A stretch of DNA of 64,000 bases from Sphingomonadaceae bacterium (GCA_947472735.1 CANJBY010000001.1:165487-229486), one strand, 5' to 3'; counted from the stretch's first letter, positions 35,976 to 48,280 are shown. Notes: a model not told the origin generated them from the letters alone. Program-made: numbers and translations.

Positions 35976-38190
35976 AGTTTTCCCAGGATGTTGCGCCAGC
36001 GGACATAGGGCAGGATTGAGGCGTGGTCATCAGTCCAAGCACGCGGTGCGGGTGGTTTTAGTTGAGTTAGGGGCAGGTCCGGCTGCAATTGCCGCAACTG
36101 CGTGAGCATTGCCGGGTCGCGGGTCAGCAAGACCCATGACGACGGGGTAAACAGTCCGTCTTCGCCGCGCTGCGGATTATCGTCGCGCAAGGCCACGGCC
36201 AGCCCGCGCTTGCGCGCTTCGGCAGCCAGCACCGGTTCCAGTTCGATGAAGCGGTTGGAGATGTGCACCAGCAGGACGCCCTTTGGCGTCAGTGCGTCGA
36301 GATAGACGCCGAAGGCTTCGTCCGTCAGCAGATGGAGCGGGATCGAATCAGACGAGAAAGCGTCGATCGCGATGATATCGAACGATCCGCGCGGTGCCTT
36401 GGCCAGTTCGATCCGGGCATCGCCCAGCACGACTTGCGCATCGGGCGCGCAATCGCGGATATACGTGAAGGTGCCATTGCGCGAGAACTCCAGCACCGCT
36501 GCGTCGATTTCGTAAAACCGCCACGACTGACCGGGCTCGCGGTAACAAGCCAGCGTGCCGGCACCCAGGCCGACTACGCCGACGCGGGCTCCGGCGCCGA
36601 ACAGCCGGCCCGCCTCCCCCAAAACCATGCCCACCCCGGAACCGGGCCCGTAATAGGTCACCGGTACCCGCCGCAGCCGGGGATCGAGGCTCTGCTCGCC
36701 GTGCAGCGTCGTACCGTGCGCCAGAGTCCGCACCTTTCGATCGGGATAGTCCCGCACCGTGTAAATCCCGAAGTAGCTGCGGGTGCGCAGGCCCCACTTG
36801 GATGCATCGATCGTTTCCAAGCCGCCTTGCGCCAGCATGGTCGCCAGCACGACTGCCGCGAACGCCCATTTCCAGGGCAATAGCGCGAGCCCGCACAGCG
36901 CCACCGCGACGCTCAGCACCCAGCGGGTCACGCCTGGCTCGGCCAGATCGGCAACGTCCGACAACTGCCAGGCCAGGAACGCCGCCATCGCAAGCAGTGC
37001 GAGCAGCGCAAGGCGCTCCAGCTCCGGCGAAAGCCCCGGCATCCGGCGCCAGTCGAGCCAGCGCGTCTGCGGCAGCAGCAAGGCCGCAGCAAGGACCAGC
37101 AGGGGGTGTTCCCATGCCCAGTCGAACACCAGCGGCGCGACCAGCGCGGTGAACAGCCCGCCCAGCGCCCCGCCCGCCGACATGATGAGATAGAAAAACG
37201 TCAGCCGCGAAACCCCCGGCCGCAAGGCATAAAGCCGCCCATGCAACGCCACCGATACGATCAGCAGCAGCGCAAGGCTGGCAAACGCCGGAGCCAGCGC
37301 CTGGCTGTGCCGCGAAACCATCGCCATCCCACCAGCCAGCAGAATTGCCGGCGGCGCGAGTGCCGACAGCGCCGAGGCGAGCCGCTGTTTGTCGGAAAAA
37401 GCGATCACGAAGCTCAGCAGGTAGATGCCCAGCGGGATCACCCACAACAGCGGCATGGCGAAGAGGTCGGTGGTGAGATGTGTCGTGGTCGACAGCATCA
37501 GCCCCGAAGGTACGGCCGCAAGCAGCAGCCAGAGCACGATCCTCCGTGCGGGCACCGGCTCCACTGCCAGATCGGAGACGTCATGGTGAGGCGGGGTGTG
37601 CCAGCGCGACCGCGCCGCCAGCGCAACCAGAGCGATCAGGCCGGCGTAACCAATGCTCCAGCCCCAGCTCTGTTGATGGATCGACAGTAGCGGCTCGGCC
37701 AGCAGCGGATAGGCGATCAACCCGGTGAAGCTGCCGATGTTGGAGGCCGCATAAAGCGCCCAAGGCTCGCCCGCCGTACGATCGGCAGAATACCAGCGTT
37801 GCATCAGGGGTGCCTGGGCCGAGACAAGCAGGAATACCGGCCCGATCGTCAGCGCCAGCAGCGCGGGGACCCAGAACACTTCCCGTCCGGGGGCCGGCGG
37901 CGGCAGGTTGGCCAGCGAAACCGGCAGGGTAAGCGCCGCGAACACCAGCAGCGCCAGGTGGATCTTTGCCTGGCGCCGCAGCGGGTACTTCGCCAGCAAG
38001 TGCGCATAGCCGTATCCGGCCAGCAGCAGCGCCTGGTAAACCAGCATGGCGCTGTTCCACACGTTCGGCGCCCCGCCCAGCCGCGGCAAGGCCATCCGCG
38101 CCACCATTGGCTGGACGAGGAAGAGCAGGAAGCTCCCGGCAAGGATAGTCGCGACGAACAGGGCGCGACCTACGGACGAACGTGACTGCA

Positions 38191-38194
<4 letters not shown>
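35972..38194 (-). CDS. Fused MFS-like membrane protein / spermidine synthase-like domain
   Basis: 740 residues. The N-terminal ~430 residues hold about ten to twelve hydrophobic segments, starting FVATILAGSFLLFLVQPMVARM. The C-terminal ~250 residues form a Rossmann methyltransferase-type fold: VGVVGLGAGTLACY, YEIDAAVLEFS and IIAIDAFSSDSIPLHLLT resemble polyamine synthases. Whether it makes a polyamine is unknown; such fusions are widespread and mostly uncharacterised. The start ATGATG at 38194 overlaps the upstream GNAT stop by 4 nt. Confidence 0.88.
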
Positions 38195-39775
<1,581 letters not shown>

Positions 39776-39812
39776 TCAACGGATTTGCCGAATCCGGCCG
39801 CTCATTCTGCCG

Positions 39813-41322
39813 TCAGAGGGTGTCGTTGACCCGGGCGATTTCGCGCATTCCGGAAGGGTGCGCCGTGCGCACAACTTGCGAGCCGCCGAGCGTCGCGCCG
39901 GGACTTACGGCCTTGAGCTCGGCCACCCGGGCCTTGAATGCTGCCAGCTGGTGCTGATCGATTTGCGGGGTGACGGTGAACTGCACCGAGAGCGGATTTA
40001 CTGTGCGGCCGCTTTGGTAGACCTCGTAATGGAGGTGCGGGCCGGTCGAGAGGCCGGAGGAGCCGACGTAGCCGATCACCTGCCCGGCATTGACCTGCAT
40101 ACCTGGCGAAACTGCGATCCGGCTCATGTGGCCATAGCCGCTGCCCATCGCTCCGCCGTGCTCGATCCGCACGTAGTTGCCGTGTCCGCCGTGCCTTCCC
40201 GCGAAGGAGATGGTGCCGGCTGCAACGGCGTAGATCGGCGATCCATAGGGGGCGCCGAAATCCACGCCGGCGTGCATCCGGGTATAGCCCAGGATCGGAT
40301 GGCGCCTCAGCCCGAAGCCTGACGTCATGCGTCCCGCGACCGGGAAGTAGAGACTGGCGCGGGGTTGGCCGATGCCCGATGCTTCAAAAAAGCTGCCATC
40401 CTTGCCCCAGCGGAGCAACTGGATGCGCGGCTTTCCGCCTTGCTCCAGTCCTGCGAACAGCAGCTCGCCGGTCTCGGTCTCGCCGCTGGCGGAGCGCTTG
40501 AACCCAACGATGATGTCGAAAGTGTCCTCGGCCCGAATCTCGCCTTCGAGGCCGAAATGCGCGTCCAGCGTCTGGAGATACTGCTGGATCGCCTTGATTG
40601 GCGCGCCCGCCGCGCGGGCCGAGAGATAGAGGCTGGGTCCGACCGTGCCGCGAATTCGCAAGGGTGTGGTGTCGACAGCCAACGGCCTCGCCTGGACCAC
40701 CAGCCCCTGGCCGGACCGGCTTACCGCAAGGTCGAGATCGAAACGGGCCCTGAAATCGAGGTTGAGCAGGGGCCGCGGCGAATCGGCTGCCGGACGCGGG
40801 CCAAGCTTGACGGCAAAGCGCGTGCCGGGCTCGATCTGGGTCAGTGGCACTTGTCCGCCCACCAGCTGTGCGACCCGCGATGCGTCCCCTTCCCCCACGC
40901 CGGCGCGCGGCGGCGAGCGGCACAACCTGCGCACCGGGCGCCACGTGCGCTCCGCTATCCCCGCCCAGACCGAGCGGGAGGATCATCTGGCTGCGCAGGG
41001 CATCGCGGGCCGGCGCGTCAAGCGTGACACCCGGCAAGGTACCGGGAATGGCGAAATCGGGGCGCAGCCAGATGGCAAGGCCGCACAGGCCAATCAGGGT
41101 CGCCAGTCCGCGCAACCAGCGGCGACTGCCGATGTCTTCGGCAAGATCCGTGGCAATGTCGAGCCGCTCCAGCGCTTCGCGCCACTGCACCGTCCGCTGG
41201 CGGACCGGCGTGCCCGGCAAGGAGGCCAGGTCGGCAGCGGTCAGCACCGCAGCGAGCGACATGGGTCCGCCGTGGACCGGCTCGTAGGGATCGCGTGGCT
41301 TGAACACCTGGCATGCCTGCAC
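39813..41322 (-). pseudogene. M23 family metallopeptidase with a frameshift near residue 135
   Basis: The 5' part reads from GTG 41322 (QVFKPRDPYEPVHGG, one membrane helix at residues ~70-87) and runs to about 40910; the rest reads in another frame from there to 39813. The C-terminal LytM domain is intact: MHAGVDFGAP, GYGHMSRI and GPHLHYEVYQS carry the zinc ligands. At 40903-40909 a GC repeat sits at the junction; two more bases (one GC unit) would join PLAAAR to AGVGEGDASRVAQLV without a break. The joined length would be about 503 residues, which fits a periplasmic M23 peptidase with an OapA-like middle region. It may be an assembly indel. Confidence 0.8.
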
Positions 41323-41441
41323 GAGTTAGGTTAATCTTCGCCTAATATCGCGGAAATCCGCCAATACTTCCGTGCATCGGTGGATGATGTCATGACGCTG
41401 CCTTGTCGGTCGGACAGGGCGATGCCACATTGCTTTCTGCG

Positions 41442-43958
41442 ATGGCGAATGTTTCCCCTGACAGGCGCGTAAAGGCCGTTCTCGGTCCGACCAACACCGG
41501 CAAGACGCACCTCGCCATTGAGCGGCTTTGTGCCCATTCTTCCGGTGCGATCGGCTTTCCGCTGCGGCTGCTGGCGCGCGAGGTTTATGACCGGGTCTGT
41601 GCCATCAAGGGCGCAAGCCGGGTGGCGCTGATCACTGGCGAGGAGCGGATCGAACCGCCCGACGCGCGCTGGCTGCTCTGCACCGCCGAGGCCATGCCCG
41701 TGGTGGGCCGGGAGCTGGCCTTTGTCGCGCTCGATGAAGCGCAGCTCGCCGCGGACCGTGAACGGGGCCACATCTTCACCGATCGTCTGCTCAATGCCCG
41801 GGGCCGCGAGGAGACCATGATCCTGGGGTCCGCCACGCTGGAGCCCATGGTTCGGGCACTGGTCCCGGAAGCGGAAATCGTCTCGCGCCCGCGGTTTTCG
41901 ACCCTGTCGCATTCCGGCGCGCGCAAACTCTCGCGGATCCCGCCGCGCAGTGCGATCGTCGCTTTTTCGGCAGAGCAGGTTTACGCGGTGGCCGAGTTGC
42001 TGCGCCGGTTCCGGGGCGGAGCGGCAGTCGTGATGGGCGCGCTTTCTCCCGAGACTCGCAACAAACAGGTAGCATTATACCAGTCGGGCGAGGTCGATTA
42101 TCTCGTCGCTACGGACGCGGTCGGGATGGGCCTGAACCTGGATGTCACCCATGTCGCCTTTGCCGGGCTCTCCAAGTATGACGGCGTGCGCCAGCGAAGG
42201 CTGACGACCGCAGAAATGGCGCAGATTGCCGGGCGCGCCGGACGCCACCAGCGCGACGGGACTTTCGGTACGCTGTCCGGATCGGGCCACGAAGTCGAAT
42301 TTAGCGATGACGAAGTCTACGCGATCGAGCAGCATCGCTTCCCGCCGCTGACCAAGCTGTTCTGGCGCGAGGCAGAACCGCGCTGCGACGATCTTGCGAC
42401 CCTGATCGGCGATCTTGTGCGTCCGCCTACCCTGCCCGAACTCACATCTTCACCGGAGGCTGTCGATCTTGCGGTGCTGCGGCGGCTCGCCGAGGATCCT
42501 GCCACGGTGGCGACTTTGCGCACACCCGGCCAGGTGCGCCGCTTCTGGGAGGTCTGCTCGCTCCCCGATTTTCGCCAACAAGGCGCCGAGACCCATTCGC
42601 GCTTCGTAGCGCGTCTGTGGAGCGATCTCGCGCACGGGCCGCTGGGGCTCGACATGGTCGCGGGGGCGATCGCTCAACTCGATAACGTTTCGGGCGATAT
42701 CGATACGTTGCAAGGCAGGATCTCTGCCATTCGAAGCTGGGCCTACATCGCGCAGCGCCCCGACTGGCTGATTGCGCGCGAAGAAATGGCGGCGCGGGCC
42801 CGGGCGGTGGAGGCGCGACTTTCCGATGCGCTGCACTCGCGACTGACCGAGCGTTTCGTCAATCGCCGGACCTCGGTGCTGATGCGCGGTACCGGACAGG
42901 ATACGCGCCTGCTGTCGGTTCAGGTCGAAGACGGATCAGTGCTGGTCGAAGGCGAAGCGATCGGGACCTTGACCGGCTTCCGCTTCCGCGTCGATCCCGC
43001 GGCCCGGGCCAGCGACCGCAAGCTGCTGCTTGCAGCGGCCGAGCGGCACTTGCCGGCCTTGCTTGCCGCCGCAGCCACCCGGCTGGCGGGCGAGATCGAC
43101 GCCGGGACGGCGCGGCTGGATATGAGTGGACTGGTGCTGCTGTGGGAGGATGACGAAGTCGCCCGGATCGAGCGTGGACGGACCCTGCTTGACCCGCGGA
43201 TCCGGTTGGATAGCGGCCTGCACAACATCCCTGAAGCTGCCCGCCTGAAACTCGAAGCCGCGCTGGAGCAATGGCTGGCTGCCAAGCTCGCCCCACTGGC
43301 GCCATTGCGGCGCCTGGCGGAGGCCAGTCTGGCCCGTGAGGGCGGTCCGGAATTGCGTGCACTGCTGATCCGGTTGGTCGACGCGGGCGGCGCGATTGCG
43401 CGCGAAGGCTCGGGGATAGACCGACTCGCCCCCGAACAGCGCGAGCGCTTGCGCCGTCTGGGCGTCAAGATCGGCGCGCTCGATATTTTCCTTCCAGCAA
43501 TGCTCAAACCGGCTGCTGCCGCCGCAGCGAACTTGCTGCCGCACGGCAAGTCGCGGAAATCCGTCACTCCGCTTGACGTCATGCCACCGGTGCTGCCCGC
43601 GACGCCGGGATTGCTACCCTCCGGATATCGCCGCGCCGGGCAACAGCCACTGCGGATCGACATGGCCGAGAAGCTGCTGCACGCTGCACACCGGCGGCGC
43701 ACGTCGTCCTCCGGACGCGAGTTCGTGCTCGATCCTTCGCTGGCTACCTCGATGGGACTCACCACCGCAAATTATGCCCGGCTGCTGCGCGATGCCGGGT
43801 TCAAAGCGATCGTGCCGCGCGAACTGCCGGACGGCGCTTTCGGCCCGGCCGCTCCTGCGCGTTGGCGATGGCAGCCGAATCGGCGTGAGGGAGATCCCCC
43901 GTCAGCTCCTGCTGGCGGCGGAGGCGCCTTCGCTGGCCTTGCCGAGCTGGTCGCATGA
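41442..43958 (+). CDS. SUV3-like DExH RNA helicase
   Basis: A superfamily-2 helicase of 838 residues (851 from TTG 41403). Motif I LGPTNTGKTHL, motif II as VALDEAQLAADRERGH, SATLEP (motif III), ATDAVGMGLNLDV and QIAGRAGRHQRDG (motif VI) are all present, in the arrangement of the SUV3 family acting on RNA. The C-terminal 300 residues are less conserved and Ala/Arg-rich. ATG 41442 starts nearer motif I; neither start has a clear ribosome site. It overlaps the S4 gene (ATGA). Confidence 0.88.
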   Translation: MANVSPDRRVKAVLGPTNTGKTHLAIERLCAHSSGAIGFPLRLLAREVYDRVCAIKGASRVALITGEERIEPPDARWLLCTAEAMPVVGRELAFVALDEAQLAADRERGHIFTDRLLNARGREETMILGSATLEPMVRALVPEAEIVSRPRFSTLSHSGARKLSRIPPRSAIVAFSAEQVYAVAELLRRFRGGAAVVMGALSPETRNKQVALYQSGEVDYLVATDAVGMGLNLDVTHVAFAGLSKYDGVRQRRLTTAEMAQIAGRAGRHQRDGTFGTLSGSGHEVEFSDDEVYAIEQHRFPPLTKLFWREAEPRCDDLATLIGDLVRPPTLPELTSSPEAVDLAVLRRLAEDPATVATLRTPGQVRRFWEVCSLPDFRQQGAETHSRFVARLWSDLAHGPLGLDMVAGAIAQLDNVSGDIDTLQGRISAIRSWAYIAQRPDWLIAREEMAARARAVEARLSDALHSRLTERFVNRRTSVLMRGTGQDTRLLSVQVEDGSVLVEGEAIGTLTGFRFRVDPAARASDRKLLLAAAERHLPALLAAAATRLAGEIDAGTARLDMSGLVLLWEDDEVARIERGRTLLDPRIRLDSGLHNIPEAARLKLEAALEQWLAAKLAPLAPLRRLAEASLAREGGPELRALLIRLVDAGGAIAREGSGIDRLAPEQRERLRRLGVKIGALDIFLPAMLKPAAAAAANLLPHGKSRKSVTPLDVMPPVLPATPGLLPSGYRRAGQQPLRIDMAEKLLHAAHRRRTSSSGREFVLDPSLATSMGLTTANYARLLRDAGFKAIVPRELPDGAFGPAAPARWRWQPNRREGDPPSAPAGGGGAFAGLAELVA

Positions 43959-44269
43959 GGATCGACAAACTGCTGTGGTTCCTGCGTTTCGTGCGCAGCC
44001 GCAACCTGGCGCAGGCCCTGGTCGAGCAAGGCCATATCCGCTGCAACGGCCGACGGGTCGAGCGGCTGCACCACAAGGTCGCGGCCGGCGATGTGCTGGT
44101 GGTACCCCTGCCCGGCGGGGTGTGCGTATTCGAGCTGGTGACCCTGCCGGAACGGCGCGGACCAGCCACAGAAGCGCAAAGCTGTTATCGGATGCTTGAC
44201 GAGCAACGCGCTTATCCCATAGCAGCCGGTCCAGAGACCACCGCTGCCAAAGGAAACCCGCAGCCATGA
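43955..44269 (+). CDS. RNA-binding S4 domain protein (HslR-like)
   Basis: A 104-residue protein whose first ~70 residues are an S4 domain ([41 protein letters not shown]). E. coli HslR recycles stalled 50S subunits; that role is only suggested. It lies between the helicase and fdxA with 4-nt overlaps on both sides, so the three are one operon. Confidence 0.88.
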   Translation: MRIDKLLWFLRFVRSRNLAQALVEQGHIRCNGRRVERLHHKVAAGDVLVVPLPGGVCVFELVTLPERRGPATEAQSCYRMLDEQRAYPIAAGPETTAAKGNPQP

Positions 44270-44604
44270 CATACGTCGTCACCGACTCCTGCATCCGCTG
44301 CAAGTTCATGGATTGCGTGGAAGTTTGCCCCGTGGACTGCTTCTACGAGGGCGAGAACATGCTCGTCATCAATCCGAACGAATGCATCGATTGCGGTGTC
44401 TGCGAACCGGAATGCCCGGCCGAAGCGATCCTGCCCGATACCGAAGGCGGGCTGGAGCAGTGGCTCGAGCTTAACACCAAGTATTCCGCAGAGTGGCCGA
44501 ACATCACCACCAAGAAGGATGCGCCCGACGACGCGGACGATTTCAAGGGTGTGGCGGGCAAGTACGAGAAGTATTTCTCACCAGAACCTGGCGAGGGTGA
44601 CTGA
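44266..44604 (+). CDS. fdxA: 7Fe ferredoxin FdxA
   Basis: A 112-residue ferredoxin with two clusters. C9, C17 and C50-type ligands bind the 3Fe-4S cluster, and C21 with C40-x2-C43-x2-C46 the 4Fe-4S cluster; the motif [14 protein letters not shown] is typical. The acidic C-terminal tail is usual for alphaproteobacterial FdxA. Redox partners are unknown here. A perfect hairpin lies 55 nt after the stop. Confidence 0.95.
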   Translation: MTYVVTDSCIRCKFMDCVEVCPVDCFYEGENMLVINPNECIDCGVCEPECPAEAILPDTEGGLEQWLELNTKYSAEWPNITTKKDAPDDADDFKGVAGKYEKYFSPEPGEGD

Positions 44605-44658
44605 GCCTTCACGCTGCTCATTGGGCGGCGTTCCTGATCCATTGCGGGACTGACTGGC

Positions 44659-44690
44659 GGCGGGAATCGAACCTCGATTCTCGCCTCTGG
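44659..44690 (+). terminator. Twelve-base-pair hairpin after fdxA
   Basis: GGCGGGAATCGA (44659-44670) pairs with TCGATTCTCGCC (44674-44685) over 12 bp with one G-U and a 3-nt loop ACC. A T-rich stretch (TAATTTTGTT) starts at 44691, a few bases further than usual. Most likely the terminator of the helicase-S4-fdxA operon. The reverse strand contains GGTTCGATTCCC, like a tRNA T arm, but no tRNA surrounds it. Confidence 0.55.
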
Positions 44691-44895
44691 TAATTTTGTT
44701 GCAGAGCTGCTATATAATTGGGCACTTGCCGGACCATTCGGGTCTGTCCGGTGGGCAGATAATCGTGAAAGGCGGACAGGGACTAACGGTAGATGGGATC
44801 ATCGGGCCGAGCATTCGGCACTTTGAAGTTTCCCCTGACACGCAATTGCCCCAGCGTCAAAGAGGCGCGCAGTCCGCCAGATGAAAGGACGATAC

Positions 44896-45429
44896 ATGAC
44901 AGTCAAGGCGCACGCCTTCGATGTTGGTGACTATGTCGTTTATCCCAAGCATGGCGTTGGCCGGGTGATGGAGGTGCTGGAGCAAGAAATCGCCGGCATG
45001 CGACTGGAGCTTTATGTGCTGCGGTTCGAGAAGGAACGGATGACGCTGCGCGTACCCGTCAACAAGGTCGAGGCGATCGGCATGCGCAAGCTGTCGTCGG
45101 ACAAGACCCTGCGCGAAGCACTCGACACGCTCAAGGGCAAGCCCAAGGTCAAGCGCACCATGTGGTCGCGCCGCGCCCAGGAATACGAAGCCAAGATCAA
45201 TTCCGGCGATCTCGTTTCGATCGCGGAAGTGACTCGTGACTTGTTCCGCGCCGACGACCAGCCCGAGCAGAGCTATTCCGAGCGGCAGATTTTCGAAGCC
45301 GCCTCCTCGCGCCTGGCGCGCGAGCTGGCCGCGATGGAAAAAACCGATGAGCCGTCCGCGCTGAAGAAGATCCTCGAGATCCTCAACGAGCATGCACCCA
45401 AGTACTACGAGGTGGCATCGCCGGCCTGA
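44896..45429 (+). CDS. carD: CarD-family transcription factor
   Basis: A 177-residue protein. The N-terminal RNA-polymerase-interacting domain (FDVGDYVVYPKHGVGRVMEV) is followed by a basic helical domain containing KRTMWSRRAQEYEAKI, the DNA-contacting Trp/Arg region. CarD binds RNA polymerase at promoters and stabilises open complexes, often on rRNA and growth genes. ATG 44896 has AAGGA 6 nt before it. The leader of about 200 nt from the fdxA hairpin contains TATAAT at 44713-44718 but no clear -35 box. A strong terminator follows. Confidence 0.94.
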   Translation: MTVKAHAFDVGDYVVYPKHGVGRVMEVLEQEIAGMRLELYVLRFEKERMTLRVPVNKVEAIGMRKLSSDKTLREALDTLKGKPKVKRTMWSRRAQEYEAKINSGDLVSIAEVTRDLFRADDQPEQSYSERQIFEAASSRLARELAAMEKTDEPSALKKILEILNEHAPKYYEVASPA

Positions 45430-45453
45430 CCGTTCGCTTCTGCGGGAAATACA

Positions 45454-45483
45454 AAAGGGCCGTCCTCAGGGCGGCCCTTTTTT
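45454..45483 (+). terminator. Rho-independent terminator of carD
   Basis: AAAGGGCCGTCC pairs with GGGCGGCCCTTT (loop TCA; 45454-45480) and runs into six Ts. A textbook terminator, 24 nt after the carD stop. Confidence 0.92.
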
Positions 45484-45517
45484 CGTGTGCAGGCCCGAGC
45501 GCGCCGAAAGTGTGCGG

Positions 45518-46468
45518 TCACGCCGCCGCGCGGCGCAGCCGGTCATTGATGGCCGCGCCGATTCCCTCGTCCGGGATCGGGGCCACGGCAACGCGCTGCT
45601 CGCTCGCCTGCGCCGCAAGATGCAGGCAGGCATAGAGCCGGGACGCCGCCTCCGCGAGATCACCTGCGAGCGATAGCGAAACCTGTCCGGCGACCTCATC
45701 GAACCCGATCAGGAACTCCCCCGGCCGTGCCTCTTTCGCATCGAGCCTGACCGGCTTGCCCGGAGCATAGTGGCTGGCCAGCTGGCCCGGGGCCTCGACG
45801 CCGCCGGCTGACGTCACAGCTTCATTCTCGGTACCGAGAACCTCGGAAATGTGGTCTTTCGTTATCGGGCCGGGACGCAGGATCTCCCAGTTGCCGTCCG
45901 CGCGCAGCGCAAGAATGGTCGATTCGATACCGGTAAGGCATTCTCCGCCATCGATGATCGCGTCGACCCGTGCGCCCAGCGACGCGGCAACATGCGCGGC
46001 GCTAGTCGGGCTGACCGCGCCGCTTTGGTTGGCCGATGGTGCGGCGAGGGCAAAGCCTGCCGCGCCGAGCAAGTCCTTCATCACCCGGTGCGCGGGACAG
46101 CGCAGTGCGACGGTCGGCAATCCGGCCGTGACCGCAGCGGCCAGTCGCGCATCAGCCCGCCGGGGAAGCACCAGGGTCAGGGCGCCGGGCCAGAATGCGC
46201 CCGCCAGCCGGCGCGCCCGGTCGTCAAAGTGGGCGAGCGCCTCAGCCGCCGCAAGGTCGGGTACGTGGACGATAAGCGGATTGAAATCCGGCCGGCCCTT
46301 GGCGCGGTAGATCGCTGCCACGGCCGCATCGCTGTCAGCCCGGGCCGCGAGGCCGTAGACGGTCTCGGTCGGCACCGCGACCAGACCACCAGCGGCAAGA
46401 ATCTCGGTGGCCCGCGCAATCCCGGAGGTATCGGGCGCAAGCATCTCGGGCAGACTGTTGCGGGTCAT
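45518..46468 (-). CDS. tsaC: L-threonylcarbamoyladenylate synthase (Sua5 type)
   Basis: A 316-residue enzyme making threonylcarbamoyl-AMP for tRNA t6A37. The YrdC domain shows PTETVYGLAARA, YRAKGRPDFNPL, PSANQSGAVSPT and ESTIL; after a linker (PGQLASHYAPGKP, the Sua5 signature) comes the C-terminal Sua5 domain to residue 316. The length marks the Sua5 form rather than short TsaC. ATG 46468, divergent from the acyl-CoA dehydrogenase. Confidence 0.93.
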   Translation of the reverse strand: MTRNSLPEMLAPDTSGIARATEILAAGGLVAVPTETVYGLAARADSDAAVAAIYRAKGRPDFNPLIVHVPDLAAAEALAHFDDRARRLAGAFWPGALTLVLPRRADARLAAAVTAGLPTVALRCPAHRVMKDLLGAAGFALAAPSANQSGAVSPTSAAHVAASLGARVDAIIDGGECLTGIESTILALRADGNWEILRPGPITKDHISEVLGTENEAVTSAGGVEAPGQLASHYAPGKPVRLDAKEARPGEFLIGFDEVAGQVSLSLAGDLAEAASRLYACLHLAAQASEQRVAVAPIPDEGIGAAINDRLRRAAA

Positions 46469-46540
46469 GGCTTGCCGCTATAGGCCATGCCATAATTTGC
46501 AACAGCATTTGCTGGGCTCAATCGCCGACGAGGATGCAGC

Positions 46541-48280
46541 ATGGACTTCGTGCCCCCCACCGCCGACCAGGTATTCGCGATGAAAGTCTGCGCCGGAATC
46601 GAGGAACTGTCCGGGCACGAGCGCTTCGCCGGGGCAAGCCTCGACATGGTCGAAGCGATTGCCGAGGGGATCGGGGCGCTGGCCGCCGGGGAATGGGCCC
46701 CGCTCAACCGCGCGGGCGATACCGAAGGCGCGCAGATCAGCGACGGCGACGTCATGCTGCCCGACGGCTTTGCGGCCGCGTGGCAAGCTTATGTCGAGGC
46801 GGGATGGAACGCCATCGCCGGCCCGGTCGAATTCGGCGGACAGGGCCTGCCCTTCACCCTCGCCTGCTGCGTGCTGGAGACACTGGGTTCGGCCAACCTC
46901 GCCTTCAACCTGCTGCCGACGTTGACGGTGGGGGCGATCGAGGCGATCGAGCATCACGGTACGGCCGAGCAGAAAGCGCGCTATCTCGAAAAGCTGGTCA
47001 GCGGCGAATGGTCGGGAACGATGAATCTGACCGAGCCGCAAGCCGGTTCGGACGTCGGCGCTCTGCGAACCACCGCAACCCCGGTCGCGGATGGCGAACA
47101 CGCCGGCAAGTACCGGATCAAGGGCACCAAGATCTTCATCACCTGGGGTGAACATTCGCTCGCGGAGAATATCATCCATCTGGTGCTGGCCCGCACTCCG
47201 GGCGCCCCCGCCGGTAGCCGGGGCATTTCGTTGTTCATCGTGCCCAAGTTCCTGCCCGATACCGCAGGTCATCCGGGGCCGCGCAACGACCTGCGCGCGG
47301 TGAGCCTTGAGCACAAGCTGGGGATCCACGCCTCACCGACTTGCGTGATGAGCTTTGGCGATAGCGACGCATGCATCGGCGAAATGATCGGGGCCGAGAA
47401 CGAAGGCCTCAAATGCATGTTCACGATGATGAACTCTGCGCGGATCAACGTCGGCAACCAGGGCGTGCAGATCGCCGAGCGAGCCTTGCAGCAAGCCATG
47501 GCCTTCGCCCGCGAGCGCATCCAGTCGAGCCGTGCCGGTTCGCCTGATCGCACGCCGGTGGCGATCGTCGAACATCCCGACGTGCGCCGCATGTTGTTGC
47601 GGATGCGGGCGCTGACCGAAGGCGCGCGCGCGCTGCTTTACTATACCGCCGGCCAGATTGACCGCGGTGCGCTTGGCTTCACGACGGCGCAGGCCCGCGC
47701 GGAGCTGCTGGTCCCGCTGCTCAAGGCCTGGGGCACCGATGTGGGCTGCGAGGTCGCTAGTCTGGGCGTGCAGGTTCATGGCGGCATGGGCTTCATCGAG
47801 GAAACCGGCGCAGCGCAACACTACCGCGATGCCCGGATCACCCCGATCTACGAAGGCACCAATGGCATTCAGGCGGCCGACCTGGTTACCCGCAAGCTCG
47901 GCATGGACAACGGCGCCGTGCTGGCCGAACTGATGGTGCAGATCGCCAACGAGGCCGGCGACGCCCCGGCCCTGGCGGACCTGGCACGCGATTGCGCGGC
48001 GATCGGTGAATGGATGCGCGGCGATGCCAGCCTTGACGACCGGCTGGCAGGCAGCGTTCCCTTCTGCACAATGTGTGCCGTGGCCGTGGCAGGGTGGCAA
48101 CTAATGCGGCAGGAACAGGCTGCGCTCGAGCAGGGCGGCACGCTCGCCCGGACCAAGCCGGTGGTGGCGCGCTATTTCCTTGAGCATCTGGTGCCCGAGG
48201 CAACCGGTCTCAAGGCCGCGGCAACCGGTGGAGCCGCGCTGCTCTATGCGCTCGATGCTGCGGAGCTGACAGGGGCATGA
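46541..48280 (+). CDS. Acyl-CoA dehydrogenase, long form with C-terminal extension
   Basis: A 579-residue FAD enzyme. The substrate/FAD segment MNLTEPQAGSDVGALRT (residues ~157-173), GEMIGAENEGLKCMFTMMN, QVHGGMGFIEE and RITPIYEGTNGIQAADLV (with the probable catalytic Glu) are all present. The ~100-residue extension at the C-terminus is usual in this bacterial subgroup (DmdC-like layout). Chain length or substrate cannot be read. Overlaps the next gene by ATGA. Confidence 0.92.
   Translation: MDFVPPTADQVFAMKVCAGIEELSGHERFAGASLDMVEAIAEGIGALAAGEWAPLNRAGDTEGAQISDGDVMLPDGFAAAWQAYVEAGWNAIAGPVEFGGQGLPFTLACCVLETLGSANLAFNLLPTLTVGAIEAIEHHGTAEQKARYLEKLVSGEWSGTMNLTEPQAGSDVGALRTTATPVADGEHAGKYRIKGTKIFITWGEHSLAENIIHLVLARTPGAPAGSRGISLFIVPKFLPDTAGHPGPRNDLRAVSLEHKLGIHASPTCVMSFGDSDACIGEMIGAENEGLKCMFTMMNSARINVGNQGVQIAERALQQAMAFARERIQSSRAGSPDRTPVAIVEHPDVRRMLLRMRALTEGARALLYYTAGQIDRGALGFTTAQARAELLVPLLKAWGTDVGCEVASLGVQVHGGMGFIEETGAAQHYRDARITPIYEGTNGIQAADLVTRKLGMDNGAVLAELMVQIANEAGDAPALADLARDCAAIGEWMRGDASLDDRLAGSVPFCTMCAVAVAGWQLMRQEQAALEQGGTLARTKPVVARYFLEHLVPEATGLKAAATGGAALLYALDAAELTGA

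Noticed and set aside
44640..44700. A tRNA gene on the minus strand, from GGTTCGATTCCC
   Set aside because: No acceptor stem, D arm or anticodon arm can be built around it; the bases form one simple hairpin instead.
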